DNA from: Ryuthela nishihirai
Taxonomy: Eukaryota; Arthropoda; Arachnida; Araneae; Heptathelidae
Assembly: GCA_038380435.1 (NCBI GenBank)
Contig: JAWZYU010000010.1
Coordinates: 41,140,135 to 41,204,134 of the forward strand
Length of the DNA stretch: 64,000 bases
Direction of reading: 5' to 3'
In this document: one piece after another, positions 1 through 10,590 of the stretch
How positions within the stretch are numbered: the stretch's first letter is position 1
Layout of the letters: each line of letters begins with the position of its first letter
Position numbers and translations under genes: made by a program
Notes under the pieces: generated by a model
Database searches by the model: none
What the model was told of the DNA's origin: nothing
The model's input: the letters and a program-made list of their open reading frames with translations, nothing else

Positions 1-229
1 AAGATAGCACATTTAAATTTTTTTTTCCCATAAACAAAATATTTCATGTCTGAAGGTGTTATACCATTACACCAATGAAAGATATATACTTGTCTGTTAT
101 CTTTCCCAATTAGCAGCAATGCATATTTTAACCCTTTCACTCATAGAGGCCAATACACTAGCTATACATATCTGATTAATTTGGCTTTGACTTGCCTAAA
201 AGTAGTGCTCTTTTTAACTCATTTTCAAA

Positions 230-660
230 AAGAAAGCCTTGTTTTTGCTGTCATCTATCTGTATAGACTTTCATTTTTTAGAGAAAGATTAAAAATTCTC
301 TTTGGGTTGGATAGATATTAATGAAAATCACAATCTGTATTTTCTAAATATTTTAATAGCCTTAATTTCCAACAATGCAGAGCACTAAATTTGAAAATGG
401 CAAAACATGGAATGAATATCGCAAGAAATCTACTCATTCTAGAAATTTGAAATTTATATGGTAGTTAAGAACATCACAGTAGCAATTTGCTCCCTTACCT
501 CCAGGAGAGAGTGGAAATTGTTTTTAAGAAATTAAAGAATAATTTGCTTTGTACTGGATAGATATTAAAATATTACTATTTGTATTTTTATAATTGTCTC
601 TTAGTTTGAATTTCCACCATAGTTTCTTGAAACAGAATATTTCACATCTGCCAAAGGCTC
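230..660 (+). repeat. Old copy of dispersed repeat D (GGATAGATATTNATGAAAT family)
   Basis: Contains the family landmarks TTGGGTTGGATAGATATTAA (about 304-323) and a second TACTGGATAGATATTAAAAT near 554, with A+T-rich text between them resembling the better copies at 6420-6800, 51510-51790, 52030-52330 and 54440-54925. The unit is roughly 300-350 bp and has no ORF. It appears partly tandem here. The rest of 1-1250 is plain AT-rich sequence with no gene that I can see. Confidence 0.45.
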
Positions 661-1250
661 TTTCTATTAATACTTAATCACAAAAATACAGGTAGCTCCA
701 GCTGAAGGCTAATGAAACAACCTAATAAAACAGATGAAATCAGCAACCCTGAAGAGAATATTTCTATTTTTTGGCACCAAAACATACTCAGGATATTCAA
801 ATATGAAATAGGATTCATTTATGAAAGTTAACTGATTAACTGTTCAATCATTTTAGCCTTTCATATAGATTACCAGATCTGTAAAAAATAATGTACTAAA
901 TAAAGTACAGCATGCACTATAGTTGCTTACAGGCTTGTCAATCATCTATAAATTACAGAATGTCTCATGAAAATTTGAAAAATTCCAAAACAATTTTACA
1001 TAAGTTTTTTTTTTTATGACAAAAATCTTACTTTATGATTATTTTCTGTAGTTTGAATTTATGGAACTTAGCAGTACAGCAGCTATTGAATGAAAGCTAA
1101 TATTTTATTCTCCAAGCCCTATTTAAGCTTAAATCCTGAAATATATATTAATATTTCATTAGCTTTCTAAACAATTTCTTATGCCTTCTTAAACATGTGA
1201 GATTAATTTCACTTTGGCTGTGCAAAAAATGCCAACACTGCAATAAATGG

Positions 1251-1600
1251 TTGGGTTGTGTTACCTCTGAGTGGCACTTTTTTACAAAAAATGAACTAAA
1301 TAGCCAGGTCAAAAGGATCCTAAAGGGTTCAGAGAAAGATGTGGGGCCCATTGGACAGATGTTGGGAGACAGATGATTGCCTCCCGTGCAGAGGGTATGG
1401 CTCTTCTGCACACAGGGCCACAGATTAACGTTTCATCTGATGGACAGCAGCCTTTCCAAGCCCATCAATATCCTCTACTGACCGAGGGCAGGGCAGAGAG
1501 TTTTGCAGCGATAAATCTCAAAGCTGGCCCAGGTGGGACTTGAACCTGGGAAATGCAGATTAAGATGCTGGTGAGCTGCAGACTGTGCCACCCCAGCCCC
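1251..1600 (-). mobile_element. SINE family B copy (tRNA-derived, diverged)
   Basis: Matches the family B consensus, in which the tRNA-like head lies at the right end, so the element reads on the minus strand. Visible blocks in plus-strand order are ACCTCTGAGTGGCAC, the central TTAACGTTTCATCTGATGGA (consensus TTAACGTCCCATCCGACGGA), CCAAGCCCATC, and a box-B-like GGGACTTGAACCTGGGAA near 1533. It is clearly older than the copy at 8328-8719. Confidence 0.8.
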
Positions 1601-4573
1601 TACACATACTGACAGCTGAGATATCTTTAACAATCAACTTAAATGTTCACTGGAAACCACTAGTTTTGATAGTCATCAATATATCTAAATAACACAGAAC
1701 AAATACCAAGGTGGATGTAACAATTCACCCATAAGTGAAAATCAGGGGTTTAAATAGGATTATCAGACAATATTTCACAGAAGGCATGAAAATACAAAAT
1801 GCAACAGTCTCAGCTCTGAAAATGTCAACACTCAAGAAACAGAATTGCCTCATCTATTGTTTTATAGCTTGTTTTCACTTTGTCATTTATTCCTGTATAG
1901 ATATTGAAAAGTTCTTTTTGGTTTGAATAAGCACTAATAATATGTCAGAATTTGCATTTCCTATATTTTTCAACGATTTTAATTTGCATTAATACAGGAA
2001 GCTAATGTTAAAAAGTGGAAAAAATCTTAACTATTTTAAACAGTCTACTCAACTTCAGGGACTTTATATTAGCATCATCAATTTACCTCATCACTCCCAT
2101 GCAGATAGAAAAATGCAATTTTTTAAATATATTTCTCTAGTTTGTGACTTGAAGCACTTATTCTAATATAATTTTGTTTTTTTCAACATTCACACCCAAC
2201 TCCAGAATCAGTCAGTGTGCAGAATCACCAATGTGCAGAAGTTGCATATCAGTGGCGTACACAACAGCAAAGTAATGATTCGCACCTTACATATCAGGCA
2301 GCAACGATGAATTCTGATACAACATATTATAAAATAAATTATTCCTCTAGAAGTTGTTTGTCACAGAGGTCTGAAAAGAGCATCAGTATAATATGCTATT
2401 GAGTGTATCTGTTAGGAAGCAGAGGCATCAGCAGAAAAGTTACCAGAAAAGCAAAAAACATACATTTCTAATCTGGGGTTTGAACCCCAGTCACTTTGAT
2501 CAGTAGCCAAACACGCTAATCACTCGTTTTATACTCCAGCAATCATCTCACAGAATGCCACTATATTTAGAAAAAGACTGCTCTGCATCAGCACTGTTCT
2601 GGGACTAATAAGATCAGAGAACAATATGATCATGACAAGTCTAAGAAACAGTTCTTTTTCAGACAACCAAAAAAGAATTATAGTGTCAGTGCTATTTAAT
2701 TATTTCATAGAATCAATATTCAGATTTTAAATTATTATCATCTTTGAACATGAATATATTTTTGAAAACTATATTATTGAGATCACGCACAGAAATATTT
2801 AAATACTTTAATTGGTTGGAATTGAGCTGGAATCAAGCTTGGAAGCAACTGTGTTACTTTGGTCAAACTAGAATTGGTGGTTTGCTCAGTTTGTATTTTT
2901 TCCTTGAAGAAACATTCTAAAATGTGCTTTACATACAGGGCAAGAAATAAATTTGTGTTTCACCACTACAGCTATAGTTTTAAGTTTTGAATTGTCCTTG
3001 TAATATGTCACCAAGATTTTGAAGATGTGCATTACATACGACATCAACAGCACTTAAAAACAACTCTGTAAATGTTCAAAGCATGCGGAAAAGTCAAAGT
3101 GTTGTCAGTAACAAAAGCTGTGACAACAGAATATGACATTCAAAATTATCATACATCAAAAAATTGCTTCATGGATAGTGAACAGCAGTACATTGGGGGG
3201 GGGGGGGGATGTGGACTTCAAAGAATTCTGCATTTCTCCAAAACACTATGCCATTATAGAAAAAGGAAGTTTAGAGGGGATTAGAAGATTGACCAAAAGA
3301 TTGAATGCAGGGAGATAGATTAAAATGTAATGGAAGGTAATGGGAATAGAAGAATGCCCCTCAAAATTGAGCTTCCTGCTATCCCAAAATGTAGGGAGAA
3401 GTTTACAGTGGGTATGTAGAAATTAATTACTGTGGAAAATTAAAGGTCATACCTCAACTGACCACCATTTTATGACCAACCAATTTTTCAAAATGTTTCC
3501 ATGTATTTCTGAAGATAAAAAAGTATAGTTTAAAAAGGATGCAAGGGTGAAAAGTCAGAAATTTACTCAAACTGTCTAAATTTAAATTAGAAAATTATTG
3601 ATGTCACATGATTTTAGGGAAAAAAAAAACCCATTAAAATTCGCGAAAACTAGAGTACTGCAATTCAAGCCGTAAAATTTACAGACCTAAACAATGAGCA
3701 CTTCAGATGTATAAAACTTATATGTATTAGCAAACATCTAAATTTCTTACATTTTATTGCACTTCTTATTGTTTATATTGCAGATAACGTTCTTTTTATG
3801 CATAAGGACCCGAAATCCAGAAAATCCCAAAAACCAGAATACCTTGTCCCAAACTTTCGATCTTGAATTAGTAAAATATCTGCTCATGTTCCATATTTAA
3901 TATTAAAAAAAAAAATCTAACAAATTCGAGGGGTCACTTAGTCGCCCATACAGATCCAAGGGACGGTGACGTCTGGTTACTCTACTTAGTTATGCGTAAA
4001 AATAGAAGGTATAAATATTTTCTGATTTGGCAATGGTTCACATAAACACGGGCAAGAAAAAGAATAAAACTTCATAGCAATGCAATCGTTGACTAAAGAT
4101 AATTTCACTTCCAAACTACGCACAATGCCCCAAACTTACTTCAGCTTTCAGCAATCCAGACATATTTAGTATTCATATAAAGAAAATGTGTGGTATCACA
4201 CCCATACAATCTACCGTATACAACACCATCTTTTCTCCTTGAAGAAATCAGTACATTTTCCCATGCATTTTCCGGACATGATATACCTTTTTCTTCCTTC
4301 TTGTATAAAGTAACACAGAGTTGCTGATTTCAGTCCAATGCAAGCACCAAAGAACAGGCACGCCTCAAGGGTTGGGGAGGTCCGAGAATAGTTTCAGGAA
4401 GGGTTCGAGAATTCAGGTTCGGGATTTAGGGGCTTAGATTTTAGTATGGAGAGAGGGAGGTTGTATTCTCGACGAGAGTTCAGTTTCTGGGAGGGACGTT
4501 GAAAATAAGACTGGAGAAGTGTTTCACAATTAGTAAAATATTCCTCCGGACTTTATGTTAAATATATATATAA
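1601..4573. other. AT-rich intergenic stretch, no gene seen
   Basis: Apart from a degenerate SINE A (2345-2530) and a run of 14 G at 3195-3208, I see no gene, exon with convincing splice sites, or further recognisable element. ORFs of 60-70 codons here are at the length expected by chance. Confidence 0.5.
2345..2530 (-). mobile_element. Degenerate SINE family A copy
   Basis: Reads on the minus strand. Plus-strand landmarks match the reverse complement of family A: TCACAGAGGTCTGAAAAGAG near 2361 (tail block), then GGGGTTTGAACCCCAG (box B) near 2475, and TAGCCAAACACGCTAATCAC (box A side). It is heavily mutated, so it is an old insertion. Confidence 0.6.
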
Positions 4574-5725
4574 AATAAGCTCACTGGACAAAAAATTAGT
4601 CATCTCCTGCCGTATGAGGATTACATCTGTTCGACAGCAACAGAGGGCTCAACAGTAATAAATGCATCCTACAAATAGCTGTGCCGTGCGCTACAGGGTT
4701 CATACAGTGACAACAAGTGGTGTGCCAAAGGGCATAGTGTACGTGAAATTGCTGCCTTTGCAGGTGTGTTGAAACGCCCTGTCCAAAGGGTCTTCCAGCA
4801 GTGGCGTACATCCCAGTCCATCGCTAATCGTCGCCAACACTGCGGCAGAAATACTGTGCTCACTAATAGAGACTGCCGAAGTATGTCACGCACTATTAGG
4901 GCAAACCTCTTTGCAAAGAGGCAGGAATTGCTCCAGTCAGTCAATGCAGGCCTACAACAAGCTGTTTCCGAAAAAACACTCTGAAGTGAACTGCATGCCA
5001 TGGATATCTGGAGCAGAGTATCTGTGGAAGAGACCCATGCTAACACATCTGCACAAGGTTGCACGGCTACAGTGGGTGCAGCGCCACAAAAACTGGACTA
5101 TCGACTCTTCAAAGCGTGTGATCTGGTCGGATGTCACGTTTTTCCTTGTACACGAATTATGCGAGGCCGATACGAGGTACATCATAAGCGATGCGAGGGT
5201 ACATCATAAGCCTTCCATGTGGACTGTGTGTAAGGTTCTGTTCAAGATGAAGGCTCTGTGATGTTCTGGGGGTGTTTCACGTACGGGGACAGGGTCCTTT
5301 GGTTGCGGTGAGATCACACTTCAACCTGGACTGTATGGAGTTACTGGACGAACACGTCTTTTGTGCAGCATCTCCACAGTGAACACCAGAAGGATACCCC
5401 CTGTCTTCTAAGACAACTGTTGCGTGCACAGGGCTCAGTGTTGGATTAGCATGACAATCATTCGGAAGCCTCTCGACTGGCCTGCCAAATCCCAAAACTC
5501 GTGGGACTATTTGGGGCAACGAGTGAAGCGTCGTCCCAGAGAATCTGGCTGAACTGCGGTATTTGCTGCTAGAAGAGTGGATGAATATTGGATATGCACT
5601 ACTTCCACACACTGGTGGCATCCATGGTATACAGAATTTCGGCTGGTATTCGGTCGCACGGTAGCATTATGCGCTATTAGGTGATATTCAGCCAGGGGTG
5701 ACAATTTTTTTGTCGTGAGCTTATT
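4574..5725 (+). mobile_element. Tc1-like DNA transposon, inactivated
   Basis: Inverted ends are visible: left AATAAGCTCACTGGACAAAA at 4574, right end reverse complement AATAAGCTCACGACAAAAAA ending at 5725. The 1.15-kb length is usual for Tc1-like elements. The interior encodes pieces of a Tc1-type transposase in several frames. One stretch reads HKVARLQWVQRHKNWTID followed by a WSD motif (first catalytic Asp region) near 5130. Frameshifts and stops break the frame throughout. A short tandem duplication lies inside it (GGTACATCATAAGC at about 5176 and 5200). The neighbouring stretch 5726-6415 shows nothing recognisable. Confidence 0.8.
4600..5700 (+). pseudogene. Tc1-type transposase remnant
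   Basis: Fragments of a helix-turn-helix/DDE transposase are spread over at least three frames inside the element at 4574-5725. The best piece (4911-5261) contains LQWVQRHKNWTID and VIWSD, the conserved stretch ahead of and including the first catalytic aspartate. Many stop codons and frameshifts mean it is not functional. Confidence 0.65.
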
Positions 5726-6419
5726 ATTCTATATGGAATATATTATTTTTCCAAACAATTTTCAGTGTCAGACGTATATAGCTATAAAAATTTTGCAAAG
5801 AAAACTGTTTTGAATTTCAAAGTAGACAAGTTTGAGATTTCGTATAAAGACGACCGGAATTTCCGTATCCCTCCACCCTGTCCTTGCTTTATTCATATTG
5901 TTTTTTGAAGGGAACAGAATTTGGCTCAACCTCATGAGTAGCCACTCCGTAATACCTCACTCTATTCTAAGGACTAGAGCCTCACATTCAAGTATAACGT
6001 GTATTATTGATTCAATATTACGAAATAAATTACATTGCTTACTCACGTTCAGTATTAACATATTGTGAATCACTTTAATGTTGAGTGCATACTTGAATCT
6101 TTAATTTATTTTCAGTTCACCCATTCCAACTTTAAAGAGAAGCCAACTACATATTATACTCACTTAAATTTCTTTAGAATGAAGTCTTTATATCATGAAC
6201 TTGTCATAGGCTAAAAATCTTATTTTTTTTTATCAGTTATGGAGAAGTAACTACCTTTAATAACTATATTTCCATTCGAGAACCACTTTTGAAATACAAA
6301 ACCTGTTTTGAATCGGATTTTGCATCTACTGCAAATATTCTTCAAAACCACTTAGATGACAAAACGAAACTATTATCTAGTTAGAGTTCATAAATCTGTC
6401 TGCTGAAGACATTGAACTT

Positions 6420-6800
6420 TTTATTTACAGAGATAAATTGACTTTTTGTGCTGGATAGGTATTGATGAAATATTACGATATATATATGAACTTTCAGATT
6501 ATAACTTTTTTCCACCGCTTTCTAGCGGTGGAAAAAAGTTCAAAATTCTGAAAGATGTATTTATGCTAGGAATTTTAAATTTTGGTGGTGGAATGTGAAG
6601 GTTTCCATTGCAATGAGTTGACCCCTTAAACCCAGAGGGGGGTGGGAAAACATCTTTTTAGTTTTAGCAGACAATTGTTTGCTTTTACAAATAAATGAAA
6701 AACTCTTTTTGGGTTAGATAGCAATTTATAAAATATTGATTTTCACATAAAAAGTAAAATACCGCCCTATAATGGTGGAAAAATTTGTAAATGGTCCAAT
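6420..6800 (+). repeat. Dispersed repeat D copy with an internal perfect hairpin
   Basis: Shows the family D order: TGCTGGATAGGTATTGATGA (6449), a GGTGGAAAAAAGTT block, GATGTATTTATGCTAG, AAATTTTGGTGGTGGAATGT, GAGTTGACCCCTTAAACCCA and a G-rich stretch. A second landmark TTTTTGGGTTAGATAGCAA at about 6704 suggests a partial second unit. It is non-coding. It lies 3' of the gene ending at 7460, on the other strand. Confidence 0.7.
6503..6540. repeat. Perfect 17-bp-stem hairpin inside repeat D
   Basis: Left arm AACTTTTTTCCACCGCT (6503-6519), loop TTCT, right arm its exact reverse complement (6524-6540). Other copies of repeat D carry the right-arm sequence (ACGGTGGAAAAAAGTT-like) but not this left arm. 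Confidence 0.85.
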
Positions 6801-6919
6801 TTTCCTATTCACAGGCGATTAGTAAGGAAATGCCTAAACATTGTTCCCAAGGCCTTCTGTAGCATTTAACTTGCAGCCAGGTATGGCGCTTAAAATTTGC
6901 TCCCCGGTATAGTACAGCC

Positions 6920-7120
6920 CGGGCCTTCCCACGGCCGAGTGGTTAGCGCACTTGGCTACTGATCTAAGGGACCTGGGTTCGAGCCCCTGGTAAGGCATGG
7001 CTGTGTCGGTTTTCTGCCGAGGGCTTGCCATCCTCTCCGACCTTCTACTATGGCATATAAACTGACAGGCTCCTGTCAGACTTCTGACAAGCAGCTGCTT
7101 GAGGGGGTATTTATTTTTAT
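6920..7120 (+). mobile_element. SINE family A copy with 12-bp target-site duplication
   Basis: tRNA-like head with box A (GGCCGAGTGGTTAGCGCA) and box B (GGGTTCGAGCCCC), then a body (GGCATATAAACTGACAGGCT, AAGCAGCTGCTTGAGGGGGT) and a TTATTTTTAT tail. It is flanked by a perfect 12-bp duplication TATAGTACAGCC at 6908-6919 and 7121-7132, which proves retroposition. The family has at least ten copies or fragments in the window. Confidence 0.92.
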
Positions 7121-7337
7121 TATAGTACAGCCTATATTTCGAGCAATTCAGAGTTTAAAATAATTTGAACTTCATAACGCATACGAAATATGCAACACAA
7201 TTAATTAATGGTCGCTAGTAGGAACACTAATGTGATATTCGATTCGAAACTATGGCTCGTAGTAACTTTAACGCACTATCAAGTGAATGTTAAACACTGA
7301 AACTGTAAAGAAGGAAACACAAACTTGCCCAAAAAAG

Positions 7338-7343
7338 TTTATT
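7338..7343 (-). terminator. Polyadenylation signal AATAAA of the three-exon gene
   Basis: On the minus strand AATAAA (plus-strand TTTATT) occurs about 117 nt past the stop codon at 7460. This is a normal distance for a short 3' UTR. No cleavage site can be seen directly. Confidence 0.5.
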
Positions 7344-7459
7344 TATACAGAAATATTTTAAAATTTTGCTCATAACTGATGGGAAACGGTATTTAATCAG
7401 CGTGAAAAAGAGGTGGAAACGAGTCGTTACCATGTCAAAATTTATTCGCTTGAACATGT

Positions 7460-8010
7460 TTAGTTGTAGTATTTTCCGACAATCAGTTTACGAGATTCAA
7501 GCACAGAATCATCTAAGAATATGTGTTTTACTTTTGCTGGAGAATTTTTATTCTTTGCCACAATAGCAACACCAGAAATGCATAAGTTTTCAAAAGACAA
7601 ACAATGTTCATTCAGATTTTTAGCAGGGATTATATCGCAGTAAAATTTAACTTTAACTTGCTTTTCGATAATACCATTTTCTTCTATGGTCATATTCAGT
7701 TCTACTTGATCTTTAATTTTTGTTATATATACTTTACCAAAGCATTCAGAACCGTTAGACTCTACTAAAAGAAATTCATCCTTTTCCGAAACAGCAACAA
7801 TCGAAAAGCCAAATCCATCGGAACAACTGTCTGACCAGAAATAATTTTCATTTTTGTTCAAACTTCGACTCTCAAAGGTAATGCGTTTACCGTAGCCTAA
7901 ACCAATTTGCTCAAGGCGAAGAGCTTTGCCGTTAAACAGGTACTTTTCACTATGATTTTGACGCACTCTATACTTAAAACCTGGTACCACACGCTTGTCA
8001 ATGTAAGTTC
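7460..8010 (-). CDS. Exon 3 (terminal) of the three-exon unrecognised protein gene
   Basis: Terminal coding exon, 551 nt on the minus strand. The acceptor is TTTGTTTTATAG|GAACTTACATTG, with the boundary between 8011 and 8010. The first two bases complete a Gly codon begun in exon 2. The exon then encodes 182 residues and ends at a stop at 7462-7460. The open frame starts TYIDKRVVPGFKYRVRQ and continues YLFNGKALRLEQIGLG, then alternating hydrophobic stretches that suggest a beta-rich soluble fold. Five cysteines are visible (SCSDG, SECFG, FYCD, EHCLS, NLCIS). There is no transmembrane segment. Codon use is balanced and there are no frameshifts, unlike the transposon remnants around it, so selection is likely. 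The function is unknown to me. A search with the assembled 307-residue protein would settle whether it is conserved. Confidence 0.82.
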
Positions 8011-8103
8011 CTATAAAACAAAGAAATATTAAATATTACTATTTTAAAATGTGACACATGAAAAAGAATTTACACTTATATAATACAACTCAATATTTTA
8101 AAA

Positions 8104-8931
8104 CAGTGTCTCGCAAACTGTGTGCCGCGAGAGATTTTCAAATTGACACTAGATATTCCAAAGATTTCATTTTGGCTTGACTTGTGTTATCGACGTGCTT
8201 TAATAAAAATCTTTCAGATTTTATCAACTGGGATCTTGTATTTATCAAGCTTTTTACAAATTTTGGTATTAATTTTTGATTATTTCACGCCATAGAATGG
8301 ACAAATATTTAAAACAAACACAGAGTTGTTGGTTCTGGATTGTTTTACCTCTGAGCGGCACTTTTTTTGCACACCATGGGCTAAATGGCCAGGTCACAAG
8401 GACCCCGAAGGCTCAGAGAAGGTTGGGAGAGGGGACCCACTGGAACAGCTGTTGGGAGACAGATGGTAGCCTCCCGTCAAGGCCATCCAGTGTGTTCTTT
8501 AACGTGCACAGGGTATGGCTCTCCTGCACACGGGGCCACGGCTTAACGTCCCATCCGACGGACGGCGGCCTTTCCAAGCCCATCGGTGTCCCCTACTGAC
8601 CGTGGGCAGGGCGGGGAATTTTGCGGAGATAAATCTCAACGCTGACCCAGCTGGGACTCGAACCTGGGAACTACAGATTACGAGCCTGGCGCGCTACCGA
8701 CTGAGCCACCCCCTCCCCAACAAACACAGAGTTATGAATTAAAGAACGAGAGCAAATCTTCAAGTAAAACTAGGCTGATGACTTCAACAAAGCGCAAATA
8801 TAAATGACGATTATATTGAGTTTGCTTTTATTCTTTTTTAGGTGTGCCGCGGGAAAAAAAGAGATTCAGTGTGCCACGGAAAAAAAATGAGATTCAGTGT
8901 GCCGCAGAGTTAAAAAGTTTGCGAGACACTG
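8104..8931. mobile_element. Non-autonomous hAT element (MITE) carrying a nested SINE
   Basis: Terminal inverted repeats CAGTGTCTCGCAAACT (8104) and AGTTTGCGAGACACTG (ending 8931), followed inward on both sides by GTGTGCCGC-type sequence. It is flanked by the 8-bp duplication TTTTAAAA (8096-8103 and 8932-8939), the size typical of hAT. Without the SINE at 8328-8719 the element is about 420 bp and has no coding capacity. It lies in intron 2, less than 100 bp from exon 3. Confidence 0.88.
8328..8719 (-). mobile_element. Full-length SINE family B with 14-bp target-site duplication
   Basis: Best complete copy of family B, about 390 bp. It is flanked by the perfect duplication ACAAACACAGAGTT (8314-8327 and 8720-8733). 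The tRNA-like head is at the right end, read on minus: GGTAGCGCGCCAGGCTCGTA, then CCAGGTTCGAGTCCCAGC (box B). The head resembles tRNA-Met with a changed anticodon loop. The central block with TTAACGTCCCATCCGACGGA is similar to a conserved core shared by several invertebrate SINE families. Nested in the hAT MITE at 8104-8931. Confidence 0.92.
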
Positions 8932-9059
8932 TTTTAAAAGAATGTTTTACTTTAAGGTAGCGGATTTCAATTACAGATATGAATAGGATGTGCGGGTTAC
9001 GTCATCAACACTAAGTATTCAATGTCAATCTGTTTCCCACATATTGGCCAGTAGATTTC

Positions 9060-9312
9060 ACCTAATAAAATGTATATAACGTTTTAAGATTAAACTTCAA
9101 TAAATATGTGATTTATATACAACGTGTTAAAATACTTTGATGCTGCGTAATGTATTGATTCTCATCTCCGACACCGGGCAGGTGTCGGAGATGAGAATGT
9201 GAAATGCCAAGTGGTTTGCAAGTTCTATCTAGTCTCAAGGCTAGTCAATTGCATTTCGATTCAGATTTTCTCCCAAGTTGAATTAGCGGTCCTTTTATGG
9301 AAACAAAATAAG
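9060..9312. repeat. Left arm of a 2.6-kb inverted-repeat structure
   Basis: About 250 bp reading TAATAAAATGTATATAACG... ATGCTGCGTAATGTATTG ... TCTCAAGGCTAGTCAATT ... TTTTATGGAAACAAAAT. The reverse complement of 11329-11642 carries the same order of blocks with moderate divergence. The arm contains the hairpin at 9158-9198. Confidence 0.85.
9158..9198. repeat. Perfect 18-bp-stem hairpin
   Basis: ATTCTCATCTCCGACACC (9158-9175), loop GGGCA, exact reverse complement (9181-9198). The matching position in the right arm of the large inverted repeat has only the second half of this hairpin, so the first half arose here as an inverted copy. Confidence 0.9.
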
Positions 9313-9403
9313 CCCTTACCCCTAAATCCACTTCGAACAGGTACCATTGCAGAAGATTTCAAGTTAACTGGTATTCTTATGCGACATTTTGAAGCACAGT
9401 GTT

Positions 9404-9464
9404 GAGGATGTCTGAGCGATGAAAGCAGCTCTTCTCCAGCTGCTTTCATCGCTCAGCCATCCTC
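9404..9464. repeat. 27-bp-stem hairpin with one mismatch
   Basis: Left arm begins GAGGATGTCTGAGCGATGAA (9404), loop CTTCTCC (9431-9437), right arm ends CGCTCAGCCATCCTC (9464). 26 of 27 positions pair. No transposon ends or target duplication are seen around it. Confidence 0.9.
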
Positions 9465-10590
9465 TGTATAAGATGAGGACTGTTCTAATTTTGGTGGGGT
9501 CAGACTTTGAAGCTGGGTCGACGTACTAGGCACTCCATAAGCAAGTAACAAATCTGGTGTAGAAAGTGTGAATTTTCTGGCATAAAACCTCGCTCTTTTC
9601 CACTGAGTTTGCTATCTTCCTTCGTCATAATGATACGAATCAATCAGAGATGAAATATTGGGGGGGAGGGGAAATAGGTATGTTTAAGGGAGCACGGGTG
9701 CCAGGGAGAATACGTAGTTAGCCGAGCCCCAATAATAGCGAACCCTCTGTAGAAGTCTTTCTAGAGACGAAGTGTCTAGGAAGTAGCTTTTCACCCTAAC
9801 CAGCAGGACCTCACCAGTTTTCTCTGTTACTGAGACCATTTCTTCAAACGAAACCTGCCCTAACTCGAGTGGTAAGAATGGATCTGTTCAAAGCTTTCTA
9901 CCTTGGACCATGCTACCTGCCCCAAACCGCCCAAACTCGCATAAATCGAACAAGCTATACGCACTCCGTTGGAAACTTACTCTCTACACATGCTGAACGG
10001 GACGGTCACTCCAGATTTATCTCCTGTGACGTCACTTGTTCTGTTGATACTCTCGTCATGCCTGCAGAGGCGAGGGGACTTGTTGGCTGCTTGTTGGCTT
10101 GCTTCCTTATGACATGGCCATATGCCGGTTTTCAGTGTTGATTATATGGGCTTGGAATCCACACCATTGTTCATGACAGTGCCTGCTGAATTTAACGAGC
10201 ATGCTAGATGAGAACGTTTTACAGGCTTTCTCTTTCCTTGGACCGATGTATGTCGATGATCTTTTATTCTGTTGTTTATGCTTATTCGCTGGCTTGACAA
10301 ACTTTTATTTTGGTGAACCTGGGCCAATGGATGTTCCAGTTGTGCCCTCTATCTCCTGCTGCCGGATGAAAAATTGGCGAAAACAAGTACAGGTAGTATG
10401 TAGAAAACAAAACAGGTACAGGCTACGATCGTGTCCAAGGGAATCTTACCCTGCAGGACTAAAGTGGCTAAGCCAGTTGGTTATTTAAATATAATTTAAA
10501 AGGAAGATATTGAAATTTGTTTTTTTTATAAATAAAACGTAGAATTTATTTGCCGTAGTTATCCACGATTTATTTGCCGCAGCATATCCC
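9465..10590. other. Intronic stretch inside the inverted repeat, no gene recognised
   Basis: A less AT-rich block (about 9640-10480) lies between the arms. It contains ORFs of up to 95 codons in several frames (for example 9869-10141 and 10201-10488), but none shows a domain I know or good splice signals. It may be the body of an unclassified mobile element bounded by the arms. Confidence 0.35.

Noticed and set aside
8276..8742. ORFs of 75-107 codons, echoed at 32878-33165 and 55280-55534
   Set aside because: They read through SINE family B; the same peptide fragments recur wherever the SINE does, and the target duplications show that it is a non-coding retroposon.
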